A stretch of 64,000 nucleotides of DNA from Leptobrachium leishanense (taxonomy: Eukaryota; Chordata; Amphibia; Anura; Megophryidae). Position numbers and translations under genes: made by a program. Under the pieces are notes generated by a model, which was not told where the DNA came from, made no database searches, and saw only the letters and a program-made list of their open reading frames with translations. The stretch lies in contig CM019071.1 in the NCBI GenBank assembly GCA_009667805.1, positions 52,461,514 to 52,525,513 of the forward strand. Direction: 5' to 3'. How positions within the stretch are numbered: position 1 is the stretch's first letter; the number at the start of each line of letters is the position of its first letter. Shown here piece by piece: positions 46,368 through 58,800 of the stretch.

Positions 46368-46555
46368 TTAGATAGTTGCTTTTTAGTTACATTGATCTGA
46401 CTTATACAATTACCCAGGATCCTATTCCAGCCAATTAGGTAAATCGTCCTCACTCATTAACACGAACGACTTGCATCCTATACCAAACTCCATTTGTGGT
46501 TCAGCTGTTACATCTGCCTAGTGAACAATACTGCTTCCTATACTTTATATTAGAG

Positions 46556-47765
46556 AACCGAATTCCACCAAACGTCGAATTTCCCCGTACGGTGCAATTT
46601 CGTGGCCATTTGGCTATTCACAAAGCTGGCGATTCAGCAAATATTGCGAATCGCCAGCGAAATACGGTGATCTTCGGTGGCAGTGAACTCCCCCATAGAG
46701 TAACGGTTAATCTATTCCGAGAACACCGAACAGCTGTGAAAGGTTGTCGAAATGCCCTGATTTTTGGTGGTTTCATTGCACAGGTTTAATCAGGCGAATC
46801 CCAAAAGTTTCAATGTAAAAAAAATCACCGTTTTTATAAAATATTTATTCAACTGTTTATTCTTTTCATTTGCAGCAAAAAGTCTCTTTATTTATTTATT
46901 AGAATTTGTTGGACATTTTTCAGGATTTATTCAGCTACATTTTTTATTCAGATTTTTTTTATTCTGTAACAGACCTTTTTATTGTTAGTCATAGGATCTT
47001 ATATATTATTTTCGTGCATTATTTTTGATTAAAATGCCTTTTAAAAGTTGCTTGTTTTTTTTTATCCCATATTCGGCAGCTGGTCGGCTTTTCTCAAAGG
47101 CGTTCGGCGGTCGGCAAATCGTCAGATTCATTTGGTGGTTTATCGGATGTGTTCGGTGGTGTATCGGTGGGTTTTTTGAATGAATTCGGCGGTTTATTGG
47201 CGGGTTATCGGATCAATTCGGTGGTTTATCGGCAGATTATCGGATCAATTTGGCGGTTTATCGGCGTGTTATCGGATCTATTCAGCGGTTTATCAGTTTA
47301 TCAGTGGGTTACCGGTCGATACAGAGGTTTGCCAGCAGGTTATTGGATCGATTTGGTGGTTTTTCGGCAGGTCATTGGATCGATTTGGTGGTTTTTCGGC
47401 AGGTCATTGGATCGATTTGGTGGGTTATCAGATCAATTCAGCGGTTTATCAGCTGGTTGTCAGATTGATTCGGCAGTTTTTCAGCAAGTTATCGGATTGA
47501 TTACACGGTTTATCGTCAGGTTATCGGATCGATTCGGCGTTTGTTAGGCGGTTTCTCGGATGCGTTCGCTGGTTTTTTGGCAGTTTATCCGATCGATTCT
47601 GCGGTTTATTAGATGCACTCGGCTGGGCGATTCGGTACACTTCAGGGACCCTGCGGTGAATGCTGAATTCACCGCAGGGTTGGCGAATTGAATTCCCCGA
47701 AGTACACCAAACGAGAGAGCACAGTAATGTCGGTGACATTTCAGTGCACTCTGAATAACCCCTTT
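46556..47765 (+). mobile_element. GGGTTATTC foldback family copy with internal TTCGG repeats
   Basis: The left part carries GAATTTCCCCGTACGGTGCA and CAGGCGAATCCCAAAAG. The core has AGCAAAAAGTCTCTTTATTT. The right part (about 47,080-47,640) is a degenerate ~30-bp tandem run of TTCGGCGGTTTATCGG and GGTTATCGGATCGATT. It ends CTCTGAATAACCCC. The frames across the tandem run are artefacts. Confidence 0.78.
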
Positions 47766-48925
47766 AGAGCAAAATCACTTAACTAAAAATATAAAGGAAA
47801 AACAACCCGATACTTACCTCTTATCAACAAAGACAACCAAATAGTTCTCAGGTGTCCTTCCGCCGGCCATAAGGAGCTGGACACGGTTATCGGTTCGGCA
47901 CTACCTTTTGCCTTCGCCAGCTCATCTGAATCACAGGGCTCCCAGAATTCACTGGGACATGAGTGAAATCCTCGGCGTGCTGCACTATTATATATTCATG
48001 AGATACTTTTGCTTTGGAAATGAGAATGCGAGCGACTCTGAAATGTATCAGATTTCATTTGCGACTGGCTTTTTAAAATGTGTTCGGTTTTCGTAAATTT
48101 GTTTTTCTTCCTCTGCAAAAAATGTGTTTTGCGTAAGGTGATAATTGTCTGAGAGACGCTGAGTGACAGGATGCAAAACTATATTTATATAAGAAAGAAT
48201 GCGCATTCTTTCCTTTATAAAGCGATCACATGCTCACGCAAAGCAGCAAGTATTCTATTAGCAAACACGAGTAATGGGTAGACATTGAACATTCTGCAAA
48301 TGCATGTTTCTTTCTGTAAAACGATCAGGCTGGATTTCTGCAGGAAACCAATATAACATTATCTGATTGCCGCCGTACAACTATGCAGGCGACTCGGAGC
48401 TGACAAAATGAGCTCAATTAATAGAAAATACACAAAGAGGTTCAGTGCACATGAAATGTACAATTTCGAAGATTAAAAGAAGCCTTGGCTGCAGAACAAA
48501 ATATGGGGATTTGTTAACACCATCTGATGATAATGGGTTTGTGCTTCGACTTCCAAAGGCTTCTCTTTTATAAAGAGTTGTATAAGTTTATTTAGAATAT
48601 TGAATGTAAAGTGCAATACGAACATTTAGCATATTTTTTTTTAAAAAGAATTAATTTGCAGAGATAAAGCTGGGATCAAAAGTTCTAGAACTAAATGGCA
48701 TGCATTAGGGTAAGTGCAGAGTGACGCCGGAGGAGAGAGACAGCTACTGTATGAGCGGAGGGCCGCCCTACAGGACAGACCACCGCTCACGCTGTGTCTG
48801 ATTAACTGTCAGTCTAACTGTCATCCAGATCGTGAGCGGAGGGCTTTCTTGTAGGATAGTGTTCTGTCTGCTCAGAACTGTCCTCCCCCTTGCTGCATTC
48901 TGCAGTCCTGTGGGGTAAAACACAC
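47766..48925. other. Single-copy-looking sequence; candidate regulatory block
   Basis: 47,950-48,700 has no repeat partner and contains ATATATTCATGAGATACTTT, ATGAGCTCAATTAATAG, ACATTATCTGATTGCC and CTTTTATAAAGAG. The sequence is complex with no recognisable exon. The best conserved-element candidate in the window together with 50.9-51.3 kb. Confidence 0.4.
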
Positions 48926-48933
48926 AGTAATGT

Positions 48934-49970
48934 CAGGGCCGGATTAACATAGGGGCAGATGGAGCAGCAGCTCCAGGCCCATGCCCCAGAATAGGCCCAG
49001 AGAAAAAATAACAATGTCTGCATTGATGGACATTTGGACCTCATTATCTCCAGCACCATAGCAGCTACAGGGTCATTTGAGGTATCACTGGAAAGGCCGG
49101 AGCATGGCCTTTCCAATGATACCAAACATGACCAGGTGTTATGTAAAAATAAAATAATAAATATTTCTTGATTTTTTATTTCTAACACAGCAATATTTTG
49201 CACTTTTCAATTATAAAGTGAACAATGATGCTGCACTAACTCACCATCTCAAGTGTGGAGGCAATGGCACAATCCATTATTACGAATTGTTACACCAAAA
49301 ACCTAAACCCCTGCACTGCAGCAAAGTGCATGAGAGGGACTTTGGAACCCTGCGTCACTAATCTTTACACCTCACAAGGTCAAGGGAGGTGTCATTGGAC
49401 AGGTCAGCGTCTGGCCTTTGCATTAATTCCAAATATGACCATGTAAAATCTGAAAGAAAGGAAAACCAAAAAAACGTTTTTATCTACTTATTTTTAGTTC
49501 CAAAGCGATGGCATTGTCCATGTGTCACCTATAAAAATGAGCAATACCACTGCCATTACTCACCTTCTCATTTCCCACGCTGGGAGCAAAATCAGTGTTT
49601 TATACATAGCCCTATTATTCATAAAACACCTTCCTCCTAAACACAAGGGAAATATTTCATTTTTTTGGTTGAAATTGTATATTTTCTCAGAAAATGCAGT
49701 AACAGGATCACATTCCAATTTTTTTAACAAGATTGCCCTAAAGAATATATAACCACAAAGGTTTGGATGATAAAATGTGAAAAAATTATTTTACACGCTG
49801 TAAATTATTGAAATGTGAATGTAAATTTCCTCACACTGCACCTGCCTGGTTAGATATACCAGTATTCGCACTATTAAATAACGTAAAATATGTTTTCATT
49901 TCACTAAATTCCAAAAAAAGCCCACCAAAATCTTCAGCTCCAGGCCCATAGAGATCTTAATCTGGCCCTG
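48934..49970 (+). mobile_element. CAGGGCCGGATTAAC hAT-type element, copy 2
   Basis: A 1,037-bp element from CAGGGCCGGATTAACATAGG to CTTAATCTGGCCCTG with exact 8-bp duplications AGTAATGT (48,926-48,933 and 49,971-49,978). Colinear with the 27.5-kb copy. No transposase frame. Confidence 0.94.
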
Positions 49971-49978
49971 AGTAATGT

Positions 49979-50870
49979 GCAGCGCATATGAGCATATCAA
50001 GCAATAAAGGTCATAGTAATGTGCAGCATGTATAAGCGTATCACGCAATAAAACTCACAGTAATGTGCGGTGTGTATGAGCATATCACAGAGCTCCACAG
50101 CAATAAAAGTAACAGTTATGTGCGGTGTGTGTATAAGCGTATCAAGCAATAAATCTGTGTGTATCACAGAGCTCCACAGCAATAAAACTCACTGTAATGT
50201 GAGGTGTGTATGAGTGTATCACAGAGCTCCTCAGCAATAAAACTCACAATAATGTGTGATATATGAGCGTTTCACAGCGCTGCACAGCAATGTGTGGTGT
50301 GTATGAGCGTATCCCAGAGCTCCACATCAATAAAACCTACAGTAATGTGCGGTGTGTATGAGCATATTACAGAGCTCCACATCAATAAAACCTACAGTAA
50401 TGTGTGGTGTGTATGAGCGTATCCCAGAGCTCCACATCAATAAAACTCACAGCAATGTGCGGTGTGTATGAGCATATCACAGAGCTCCACAGCAATAAAA
50501 CTCACAGTAATGTGCAATGTGTATGAGCGTATCACAGAGCTCCACAGCAATAAAACTCACAGTAATGTGAAGTGTGTATGAGCGTATCACAGAGCTCCAC
50601 AGCAATAAAACTCACAGTAATGTGAAGTGTGTATGAGCGTGTCACAGAGCTCCACAGCAATAAAACTCACAGTAATGTGCAATGTGTATGAGCGTATCAC
50701 AGAGCTCCACAGCAATAAAACTCACAGTAATGTGAAGTGTGTATGAGCGTGTCACAGAGCTCCACAGCAATGAATTCATAAAAATATGCAGTTGCATCTG
50801 TTTCATGTAGAGCTCCACATACAATAAACCCCACACAGTAATATACAGTGCGTAGGATATATTGTGAGCC
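49979..50870. repeat. 55-bp minisatellite
   Basis: About 15 units of CACAGAGCTCCACAGCAATA plus AAACTCACAGTAATGTGAAG plus TGTGTATGAGCGTAT. Units at the left are shorter and variable. The adjacent hAT element's target duplication AGTAATGT is a piece of this unit, and CACACAGTAATGT lies on its far side. Confidence 0.9.
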
Positions 50871-51529
50871 AAATAGGATTATTCTTTCTCTCTTTTTATC
50901 CATGTAACCAATGTATTGCTGTAAATTTATTTAATTCGCATATCCAATTAGGCAATGGAAGGATGTAGGTGCTGTTATAGCAGCAATCAGTCCTATGAAT
51001 ACACACAGAACTTGCGCTCATGCCGTCACATTAATTGCATGCTGTCACTGAGTCTGAACAACAGAAACACCATACAGAACACAAAAAGAAGTGGAGATAA
51101 TGGACTGCTACTCAGTGTGCCAGATCAACAAGCCCTTAATTCCGTGCATCTAATAGTATCAACAATGGCACCGCTGCCTCGATATAACAAAGGAATAATT
51201 CAAGCAGTTTTCATAATTTGTAATTCGAGAACAAGCTGTTAAAATACATTTTATAATAAAGAAAGTGAATTTCCTTTTGTGTATTATAAATAATTTATGA
51301 AGTGATGATATCCATACATTAAAGAATAAAAAAAGTCTGGTAAGTCTCTTTAGTCATATTATTTAATCATCTCCATAATATCACCACATGTCCTGATTCT
51401 AGAATAAAAAAAAGACGTTTCGCCCCAAAAAAAGTTTCAGCACCTTCCCGTAGGCCCAAGTTTAATCCTGAAGAACCACAATTTTCCTGGACGGGCCCCG
51501 TTCAGCCGTTTTTTTCTCTCTGTCTCCTC
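50871..51529. other. Single-copy-looking sequence; candidate regulatory block
   Basis: 50,890-51,340 is complex and unrepeated, with ATTCGCATATCCAATTAGGC, CACATTAATTGCATGCTG and TTTTCATAATTTGTAATTCG, typical of homeodomain-rich conserved elements. A 95-codon frame (50,955-51,242) matches nothing I recognise. Confidence 0.4.
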
Positions 51530-52580
51530 CCTCAGTGGTTAAGAAGGTTATAAAGCTCGTCCAAGCTCTTATTATCTCCCGCCTTGACTACTGTAGCCTT
51601 CTTCTCTCTGACCTTAAGAGATCCCAGATTCTCCCTCTGCAGTCTGTAATGAACGCCTGTGCTAGGCTCATACACCTCACCTCCCACACCTCTCACACCT
51701 CACTTCCCGCACCGCTCACACCTCACCTCCCACACCTCTCACACCTCACCTCCCGTACCGCTCACACCTCACCTCCCACACCTCTCACACCTCACCTCCC
51801 GCACCGCTCACACCTCACCTCCCGCACCGCTCACACCTCACCTCCCACACCTCTCACACCTCACCTCCCGCACCGCTCACACCTCACCTCTCACACCTCA
51901 CCTCTCACACCTCACCTCCCGCACCGCTCACACCTCACCTCCCGCACCGCTCACACCTCACCTCCCACACCTCTCACACCTCACCTCCCGCACCGCTCAC
52001 ACCTCACTCCTCTGTCAATCTCTACACTCGCTCCTGTTCCTTTAGAATCCAATTCATTATACTGGTCCTCACATACAAAGCTCTCCATACCGCGCCGCTG
52101 CCTACATCTCCTCCCTTATTAACAGATATATCCCATCCGACCACTTTGCTCAGCCAATGATCTGATACTATCAGTTCTTTATACCCGCACCCCCAACTCT
52201 CGCCTTCAGGACTTCTCCCGAGCTGCCCCCTTTCTATGGAACTCCCTCCCCCGCAATATCAGACTCTCTCCGTCTCTCCAGTCCTTCAAGAAGTCTCTGA
52301 AAACCCATCACTTTAGAGAAGCCTATCAGCTCACTCCATGATCTCCCCACTGTCATTTCCTGCTCCTCTTCCCATTCAGTCCTCCTGCAACCCGCCACTT
52401 CATCTACCCTATTCACCCGCACCTAATGGGTCACCCCTCTTCTAGATTGTATGCTCTCAAGCAGGATCCTCCCTCCTTCTGTTCCGTGTGTGTAACGTGT
52501 ATGTATATTTGTTATTCTGTCTCTCGCATTGTACAGCGCTAAGGAATTTGTTGGTGCTTTATAAATGCTTGTAACTGTAT
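51530..52580 (+). pseudogene. L2-like LINE, copy 3, with minisatellite expansion inside the coding region
   Basis: The frame opens with VIKLVQALIISRLDYCSLLL and LPLQSVMNACARLIHLTSHT, the same region as the L2 copies at 33 and 43 kb. Directly after LIHLT, a CTCACACCTCACCTCCCRCACC-type unit of about 22 bp repeats until about 52,010. Decayed reverse-transcriptase codons then continue (YKALHTAPLP-like, and LWNSLPRNIRLSPSLQSFKK in another frame). The 3' end TTGGTGCTTTATAAATGCTTG is an L2-type terminus of a different subfamily. The copy is broken by the repeat and frameshifts. Confidence 0.85.
51655..52012 (+). repeat. ~22-bp minisatellite inside the LINE
   Basis: About 16 units of CACCTCACCTCCCGCACCGC/TCA and CCTCCCACACCTCTCA variants. 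They derive from the LINE codons for LTSHTS, the same place from which the 6.2-7.3 kb array grew. Confidence 0.88.
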
Positions 52581-52596
52581 AAAAAGCAACACTTTC

Positions 52597-53340
52597 AGGG
52601 TTATTCACCGAGATTCCACTTTGAAAAAACAATCGAATCGATCAGATAAGCCTCCGAAAAAAGCCAAACACTCCCAACGATCTGCCGCAAACCCACCGAA
52701 TACACATCCAAAAAAGCCAGCGATCTGCCAAACAGAGCACAGACTAGTTGCCGGAAACAACCGACAAGTCGCCGAACAGGGTAAAAAAAAACACCACAAC
52801 TTTTAAAATGCGTTTGCAAAAATGTTACTGCACAAAAATGCCTGAAATGAGTATATCAGGTTATATTAATAATAATAAAAAGGTCTGTTACAGAATGAAA
52901 AAAAAGCTATTTAAAAAAAATCTGAAAAAAAGATTTTGCTGAAACAAAATCCCCAAAAAATGCATAAAAAATCCTGAAAAATAAATAAATAAAGAGAATT
53001 TTTTCTGAAAATTAATAGAATAAACTGTTGAATAAATATTTAGTAAAACGGGGGGATTTTTTTTAACATTGAAGCCTATGGGATTCGCCTGATTAAACCT
53101 GCTGAAAGAAACAACCAAAAAATAAGAGCATTTCACTGACATTTTGGTGCTGTTCGGTGTTCTCTGAATATAGATTAACCGTTGCTTTCCTATGCCGATG
53201 AATAGCACCATATTTCGCTGCATTTGCCAGAGCGCCTTCTTTTTGTATAGCCAAACAGCTCAGAAATTGCACCAGACGGGGAAATTCACCGTTTGGTGCA
53301 ATTTAGGAGCCAATTCGTCTCTCTGTGAATAACCCCTTTT
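52597..53340 (-). mobile_element. GGGTTATTC foldback family, reverse copy
   Basis: Starts GGGTTATTCACCGAGATTCC, includes CCTATGGGATTCGCCTGATT, and ends CTCTCTGTGAATAACCCC. The left part has the CCGAAAAAAGCC/AAACCACCGAA words of the family's tandem section in reverse. Confidence 0.78.
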
Positions 53341-53675
53341 ATTGCTGTAGCCTGACCGTCAGGAAAGGAAGGAGAATTTGGGTGTCACTGTGTTTCATAC
53401 AGCGATAATATGCAGGTTGCTATAGAAGCTGTAAATCTATGTATAGTGAAGATACATCATGTCATTGCAATACAGGGATAAGAAACAGGTTGTTATTGGA
53501 ACTAAGTACAGGGATTTTCAGCTGTATAATTACATCTCAAACTTGTACTGTACTGACTGACATCTGTACTGTACAGGAATTTAGAGTTTCTATAACAACT
53601 CGCATCTTATCCTTGTACTGTACTGACTGACATCACATATCTTTACTATAAGTACAGATATATGTTGTCAGTTAT
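53341..53675. other. Degenerate flank of the 73-bp array
   Basis: Contains decayed words of the next array (ATACAGGGATAAGAAACAGG, ACTGACTGACATC). Nothing else seen. Confidence 0.5.
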
Positions 53676-55335
53676 TGAAGTACAGAGATAAGATGAAGGG
53701 TGTTATAGAAGCTATAAATCCCTGTATAATACAGATATATGGTGTCAGTACAGTACAGGGATAAGATGCAGGGTATTATAGAAGCTGTAAATCCCTGTAT
53801 AATACAGATATATTGTGTCAGTACAGTACAGGGATAAGATGCAGGGTATTATAGAAGCTGTAAATCCCTGTATAATACAGATATATTGTGTCAGTACAGT
53901 ACAGGGATAAGATGCAGGGTATTATAGAAGCTATAAATCCCTGTATAATACAGATATATTGTGTCAGTACAGTACAGGGATAAGATGCAGGGTATTATAG
54001 AAGCTGTAAATCCCTGTATATACAGATATATAGTGTCAGTACAGTACAGGGATAAGATGCAGGGTATTATATAAGCTGTAAATCCCTGTATAATACAGAT
54101 ATATGGTGTCAGTACAGTACAGGGATAAGATGCAGGGTATTATAGAAGCTTTAAATCCCTGTATAATACAGATATATGGTGTCAGTACAGGGATAAGATG
54201 CAGGGTATTATAGAAGCTGTAAATCCCTGTATAGTACAGATATATAGTGTCAGTACAGTACAGGGATAAGATGCAGGGTATTATAGAAGCTGTAAATCCC
54301 TGTATAATACAGATATATGGTGTCAGTACAGTACAGGGATAAGATGCAGGGTATTATAGAAGCTGTAAATCCCTGTATAGTACAGATATATAGTGTCAGT
54401 ACAGTACAGGGATAAGATGCAGGGTATTATAGAAGCTGTAAATCCCTGTATAATACAGATATATGGTGTCAGTACAGTACAGGGATAAGATGCAGGGTGT
54501 TATAGAAGCTGTAAATCCCTGTATAGTACAGATATATAGTGTCAGTACAGTACAGGGATAAGATGCAGGTATTATAGAAGCTGTAAATCCCTGTATAATA
54601 CAGATATATGGTGTCAGTACAGTACAGGGATAAGATGCAGGGTATTATAGAAGCTGTAAATCCCTGTATAATACAGATATATGGTGTCAGTACAGTACAG
54701 GGAGAAGATGCAGGGTATTATAGAAGCTGTAAATCCCTGTATAATACAGATCTATAGTGTCAGTACAGTACAGGGATAAGATGCAGGGTATTATAGAAGC
54801 TGTAAATCCCTGTATAGTACAGATATATAGTGTCAGTACAGTACAGGGATAAGATGCAGGGTATTATAGAAGCTGTAAATCCCTGTATAATACAGATATA
54901 TAGTGTCAGTACAGTACAGGGATAAGATGCAGGGTATTATAGAAGCTGTAAATCCCTGTATAGTACAGATATATAGTGTCAGTACAGTACAGGGATAAGA
55001 TGCAGGGTATTATAGAAGCTGTAAATCCCTGTATAATACAGATATATAGTGTCAGTACAGTACAGGGATAAGATGCAGGGTATTATAGAAGCTGTAAATC
55101 CCTGTATAATACAGATATATGGTGTCAGTACAGTACAGGGATAAGATGCAGGGTATTATAGAAGCTGTAAATCCCTGTATAATACAGATATATAGTGTCA
55201 GTACAGTACAGGGATAAGATGCAGGGTATTATAGAAGCTGTAAATCCCTGTATAGTACAGATATATAGTGTCAGTCAGTACAGTACACTGATAAGATGCA
55301 GTGTGTTATAGAAGATATAAATCCCTGTATAGATT
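53676..55335. repeat. 73-bp minisatellite
   Basis: About 23 units of AGGGATAAGATGCAGGGTAT plus TATAGAAGCTGTAAATCCCT plus GTATAATACAGATATATGGT plus GTCAGTACAGTAC. The units are very similar, with alternating ATAATAC/ATAGTAC and GGTGTC/AGTGTC variants. Each unit contains the inverted pair TACAGGGAT and ATCCCTGTA. No open frame is sustained. Confidence 0.95.
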
Positions 55336-55369
55336 CCATAGCGCTTTACATATAAGATCCAATGAATGA

Positions 55370-55845
55370 TAATAAAAAGGACTGTTACTGAAAAAAGAAA
55401 AAAACTTTAAAAAAAACAAACGGAAAAAAATGCCTAAAAGATCCTAAAAAATCTATAAATAAAGAGACTCTTTACTGCAGAATTTTATAATCAACGGTTT
55501 ATTAGATATTGAATTAAAACAGGAATATTTTTAACATTGAAGCCTATGGGATTCACCTGAATAAACCTGCCGAATGAAACCACCGAACAGCAGGGCAATT
55601 CGGCAACTTTTCTCTGCTGGTTTGTGTTCTCTGAATAGACAAAAGCATTGCTTCTCTATGGGGATTTCACTGCCTTTGAACAGGCACCGAACAGGCACCG
55701 TATGTGCAGGCAATTCGCCAGGATTTGGCGAATTGCCTGCTCTCTGAATAGCCGAATGGCCAGGAAAGGTAACCGAACAATGAATTTCACTGGTCGGTTA
55801 CCTTTCGGCCACAATTCGGATCTCTTTGATTAACCCTGCATGTAT
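55370..55845 (-). mobile_element. GGGTTATTC foldback family, reverse partial copy
   Basis: TAAAGAGACTCTTTACTGCA, GAAGCCTATGGGATTCACCT and the hairpin GCAGGCAATTCGCCAGGATT / TTTGGCGAATTGCCTGC are shared with 8.2 and 59.4 kb. It ends CTCTTTGATTAACCCTG. The other end is missing, at the 73-bp array. Confidence 0.78.
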
Positions 55846-56775
55846 CACACATCCTAAAGAGATGCAAAGCTCAGATTTCAAATGTTTTTAAAACAAAGGC
55901 TTGGTGTTGTAAGAGTTCCTCTCTGGCTGTCATGCAGCCGGTCTGTATCGCACACCTTGCTGTAGCCATGCTGTCACCTGGACGGAATACACTTCATTTC
56001 TCTCTTTATTTTTTCTATCTTCTCGGATGCCTTCTTCTTCCTCTCCTCCTCCTCCTCCTTTCCCTCTATCTCACATCTCCATTTCTTCATTAACACCCTT
56101 CCTATTGACTAAAGCAGCTCTCGCGCCCCCCCACCCCTCGCCGTCCCGTCGTCCCCCATTCCCCGGATTCGATTCAGCCCATTGCAAGATAAAGGCAGGT
56201 GAACATTGCTCAGTGTCATATTATAAAGATCATTTTCCGCCTGCGATGCTTCTCGCGGCTTCTATTATTACCCGTCAATCATTCCGCGTTGGTCAGATTA
56301 ACCCTATTGAACTATTAATTCTTAAAACAAGTCCATATTTCCATCGGATCTGGGGCCGCCTTTTGTTCTCTGATTTGCAAGGCAGATTTCACTTTCCCGC
56401 AGAATAAATTAGAGAGATAAATCTGAAGCATAAAGGGGACGGGGGGACGGGCGGGGGGACGGGGGGACAGACAATGGAGCTGTTAATATATAAAAAATAG
56501 ATGTGAAGGCAAGACATGGAGTCACCTCTGGGAATCAGATTGGATCGGTGTAAAAAGGTTACATGTCAACCCGTGACATTGTATCTCTCTGCATATTACC
56601 TGTCGTTATACATTACATCTCGCCGCATTATATTACTCAACTTTAATCCTTTTTTATGTGTTTTCATGTTATTACAAGTCACTGCATAACAATAGCTCTC
56701 AGTAATATAATACCAGAAAATCTAATATATAAAATACAGATGATAAAGCATGCAAGATTACATTTTATAAAATAT
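55846..56775. other. Single-copy-looking sequence; candidate regulatory block
   Basis: 56,170-56,430 is complex with no repeat partner (GGCAGGTGAACATTGCTCAG, TATTGAACTATTAATTC). A G-rich run GGGGACGGGGGGACGG lies at about 56,437-56,470. No exon recognised. Confidence 0.35.
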
Positions 56776-56776
56776 G

Positions 56777-57270
56777 GGACAACACATATATATATATATA
56801 CTGTAAAAAAAAACACGAGTATAGCAGCAAGCAATGATACCTTTTTTATTGGACTGACGTTACATTTAATCTCTCTCTATATATATATATACTGTAAAAA
56901 AAAACACGAGTATAGCAGCAAGCAATGATACCTTTTTTATTGGACTGACGTTACATTTAATCTCTCTCTATATATATATATACTGTAAAAAAAAACACGA
57001 GTATAGCAGCAAGCAATGATACCTCTTTAATTGGACTGACGTTACATTTAATCTCTCTCTCTATATATATATATACTGTAAAAAAAAACACGAGTATAGC
57101 AGCAAGCAATGATACCTCTTTAATTGGACTGACGTCACATTTAATCTCTCTCTCTATATATATATATACTGTAAAAAAAAACACGAGTATAGCAGCAAGC
57201 AATGATACCTTTTTTATTGGACTGATGTTACATTTAATCTCTCTCTCTCTATATATATATACATTAGACA
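56777..57270. repeat. 91-bp tandem repeat with TA microsatellite
   Basis: Five units of TATATACTGTAAAAAAAAAC plus ACGAGTATAGCAGCAAGCAA plus TGATACCTTTTTTATTGGAC, joined by CTCTCTATATATATA runs of changing length. Confidence 0.93.
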
Positions 57271-57401
57271 GATAAAATAAATTAGATTAATATATTTTAT
57301 TATATGTTTTTATTGTATTTATAAATTTTATTAATATTTATGTATATATAAATATATGTCAATCTTCACGACAACCCACAGCACAGAGACTTCTTAAAAA
57401 T

Positions 57402-57967
57402 TAGGGATGTGCGTTTCGGGTTTCGGAATTTCGGAATTTTCATGAAATTTCCCGATTCGTGTTTTCGGATGCGGCCGAATTTCCGAAAATTTTTTGATCC
57501 GAAAATGTCAGATCCGAAACGTTTTCCGAGCCAAAACGAAATATTTTCGTATTTTTCGAATGGACTTGAAATGTGTCAAACGAGGAGAACAGACGTTCCG
57601 TAAAAACGAAAATTTTCCCAAAACGAAAATTTTCCGGAAAACGAAAATTTACCGAAAAAAAGAAAAATCGATACAAAAAAAGAGCAAAGTGACACGAAAA
57701 AATTGAAAAATGGTCGATATTCCGAAAAATGTACAATTCCGAAAAACGAAAATTTCCGAAATCACGAAAAGTCGATACAAAAACCGAGCACAGTGACACG
57801 AAAATACGAAAAATGGTCGATATTCCGAAAAAAAAATGTACCCGAAAAACGAGCCGAACCGAATCGAATCGAAACCGAAATCGGTCGAAACGAGCCAAAT
57901 CGAAAAGTTTAAAAATCCAAAAAATCGAACCGAATCGAACCGAAAAAAAAATCGGTGCACAAGCCTA
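57402..57967 (+). mobile_element. TTCG-rich hAT-type MITE, copy 2
   Basis: The 566-bp element is bounded by exact 8-bp duplications TTAAAAAT (57,394-57,401 and 57,968-57,975). The ends TAGGGATGTGC and GCACAAGCCTA are inverted repeats. The interior is built of TTCGG/CCGAAA words. Its end resembles TAGGGATGAGC of the autonomous hAT at 21.7 kb. Frames across it are repeat artefacts. Confidence 0.9.
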
Positions 57968-58053
57968 TTAAAAATCTAGTAAATTCTTTATTGTAGTTCG
58001 ACGTTTCAGTCCGCACAGGGACTTTTATCAAGATCATCTCGATAAAAGACCAT

Positions 58054-58795
58054 GGGCCCTATTATTACATTCTTCAGGCAAAAACGCACACGCAACTCGT
58101 GAATTTTTGCGCGAAGCATTAAACGTCAACGTGCGTAAATCAACGCTGGTATTACAATCCTCGCGCATTTTTTCATCCGTCAAAAAATAAGGCGCGTAAA
58201 ACGGACGCGCAAAATCACGCGCGCAGCAACGTTGCGAGCAGAAATCAGTGTGCGGACTGTTTTTTTTTCACGCGATTCGGCCAATCAGAATTAAGAACCA
58301 CAATTGTCTCACGTTAAGTTTTTGCGCCTGTCAAAGTCAATCTGCGCATATGTGCTGCATCAATAAAAGACACGCACAACTTCTCCATTTTATTGGTTTG
58401 GGTATGTGTAGAATGTGTAACTATACTTTGCTGCGTTTTAATTTTTGGGCTGGTGTATTTGGGTTCGGCAGGTTGATAGAATTTGCCATTAACACCAGCT
58501 TTTAGGAGTTGCTAAAATTTTGCGCGCAAAGGCCGTGCGTTACAAACTGCGTATAGATTGTAATACCATCCGCGTACCAGCGCACAAACGCATTTTCGCT
58601 CACAATGTTAACAATAGGACGCGCGTAGTACAGTAAGCTCGCGCGGCGTTCGCGCAGGTTCACCCGAGGTAGACGTATACGCGTGATTGTTACGCTGACA
58701 TTGTAATACGACTTTCAGCGCAAAGGGTTTCGCCCCTCGCGTTATTGCGTTTTTGCGCCGGCGCAAACGTATGCGCGAAGCTTGTAATAGAGCCC
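58054..58795. mobile_element. CGCG-rich foldback element
   Basis: The ends GGGCCCTATTATTACA and TTGTAATAGAGCCC are inverted repeats. The 742-bp interior is full of GCGC, CGCG and TTGCGC words and is CpG-dense. The neighbours CAT and AAT do not prove a target duplication. The end sequence is of a PIF/Harbinger-like style; that is inference. Confidence 0.7.
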
Positions 58796-58800
58796 AATGT

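Noticed and set aside
47149..47547. 132-codon frame rich in G, F, I, R
   Set aside because: Degenerate TTCGG/ATCGG tandem section of the foldback element; similar peptides appear in all three frames.
51535..52122. 195-codon frame with repeated LTPHLPHRSH
   Set aside because: LINE codons followed by their own minisatellite expansion; not a host gene.
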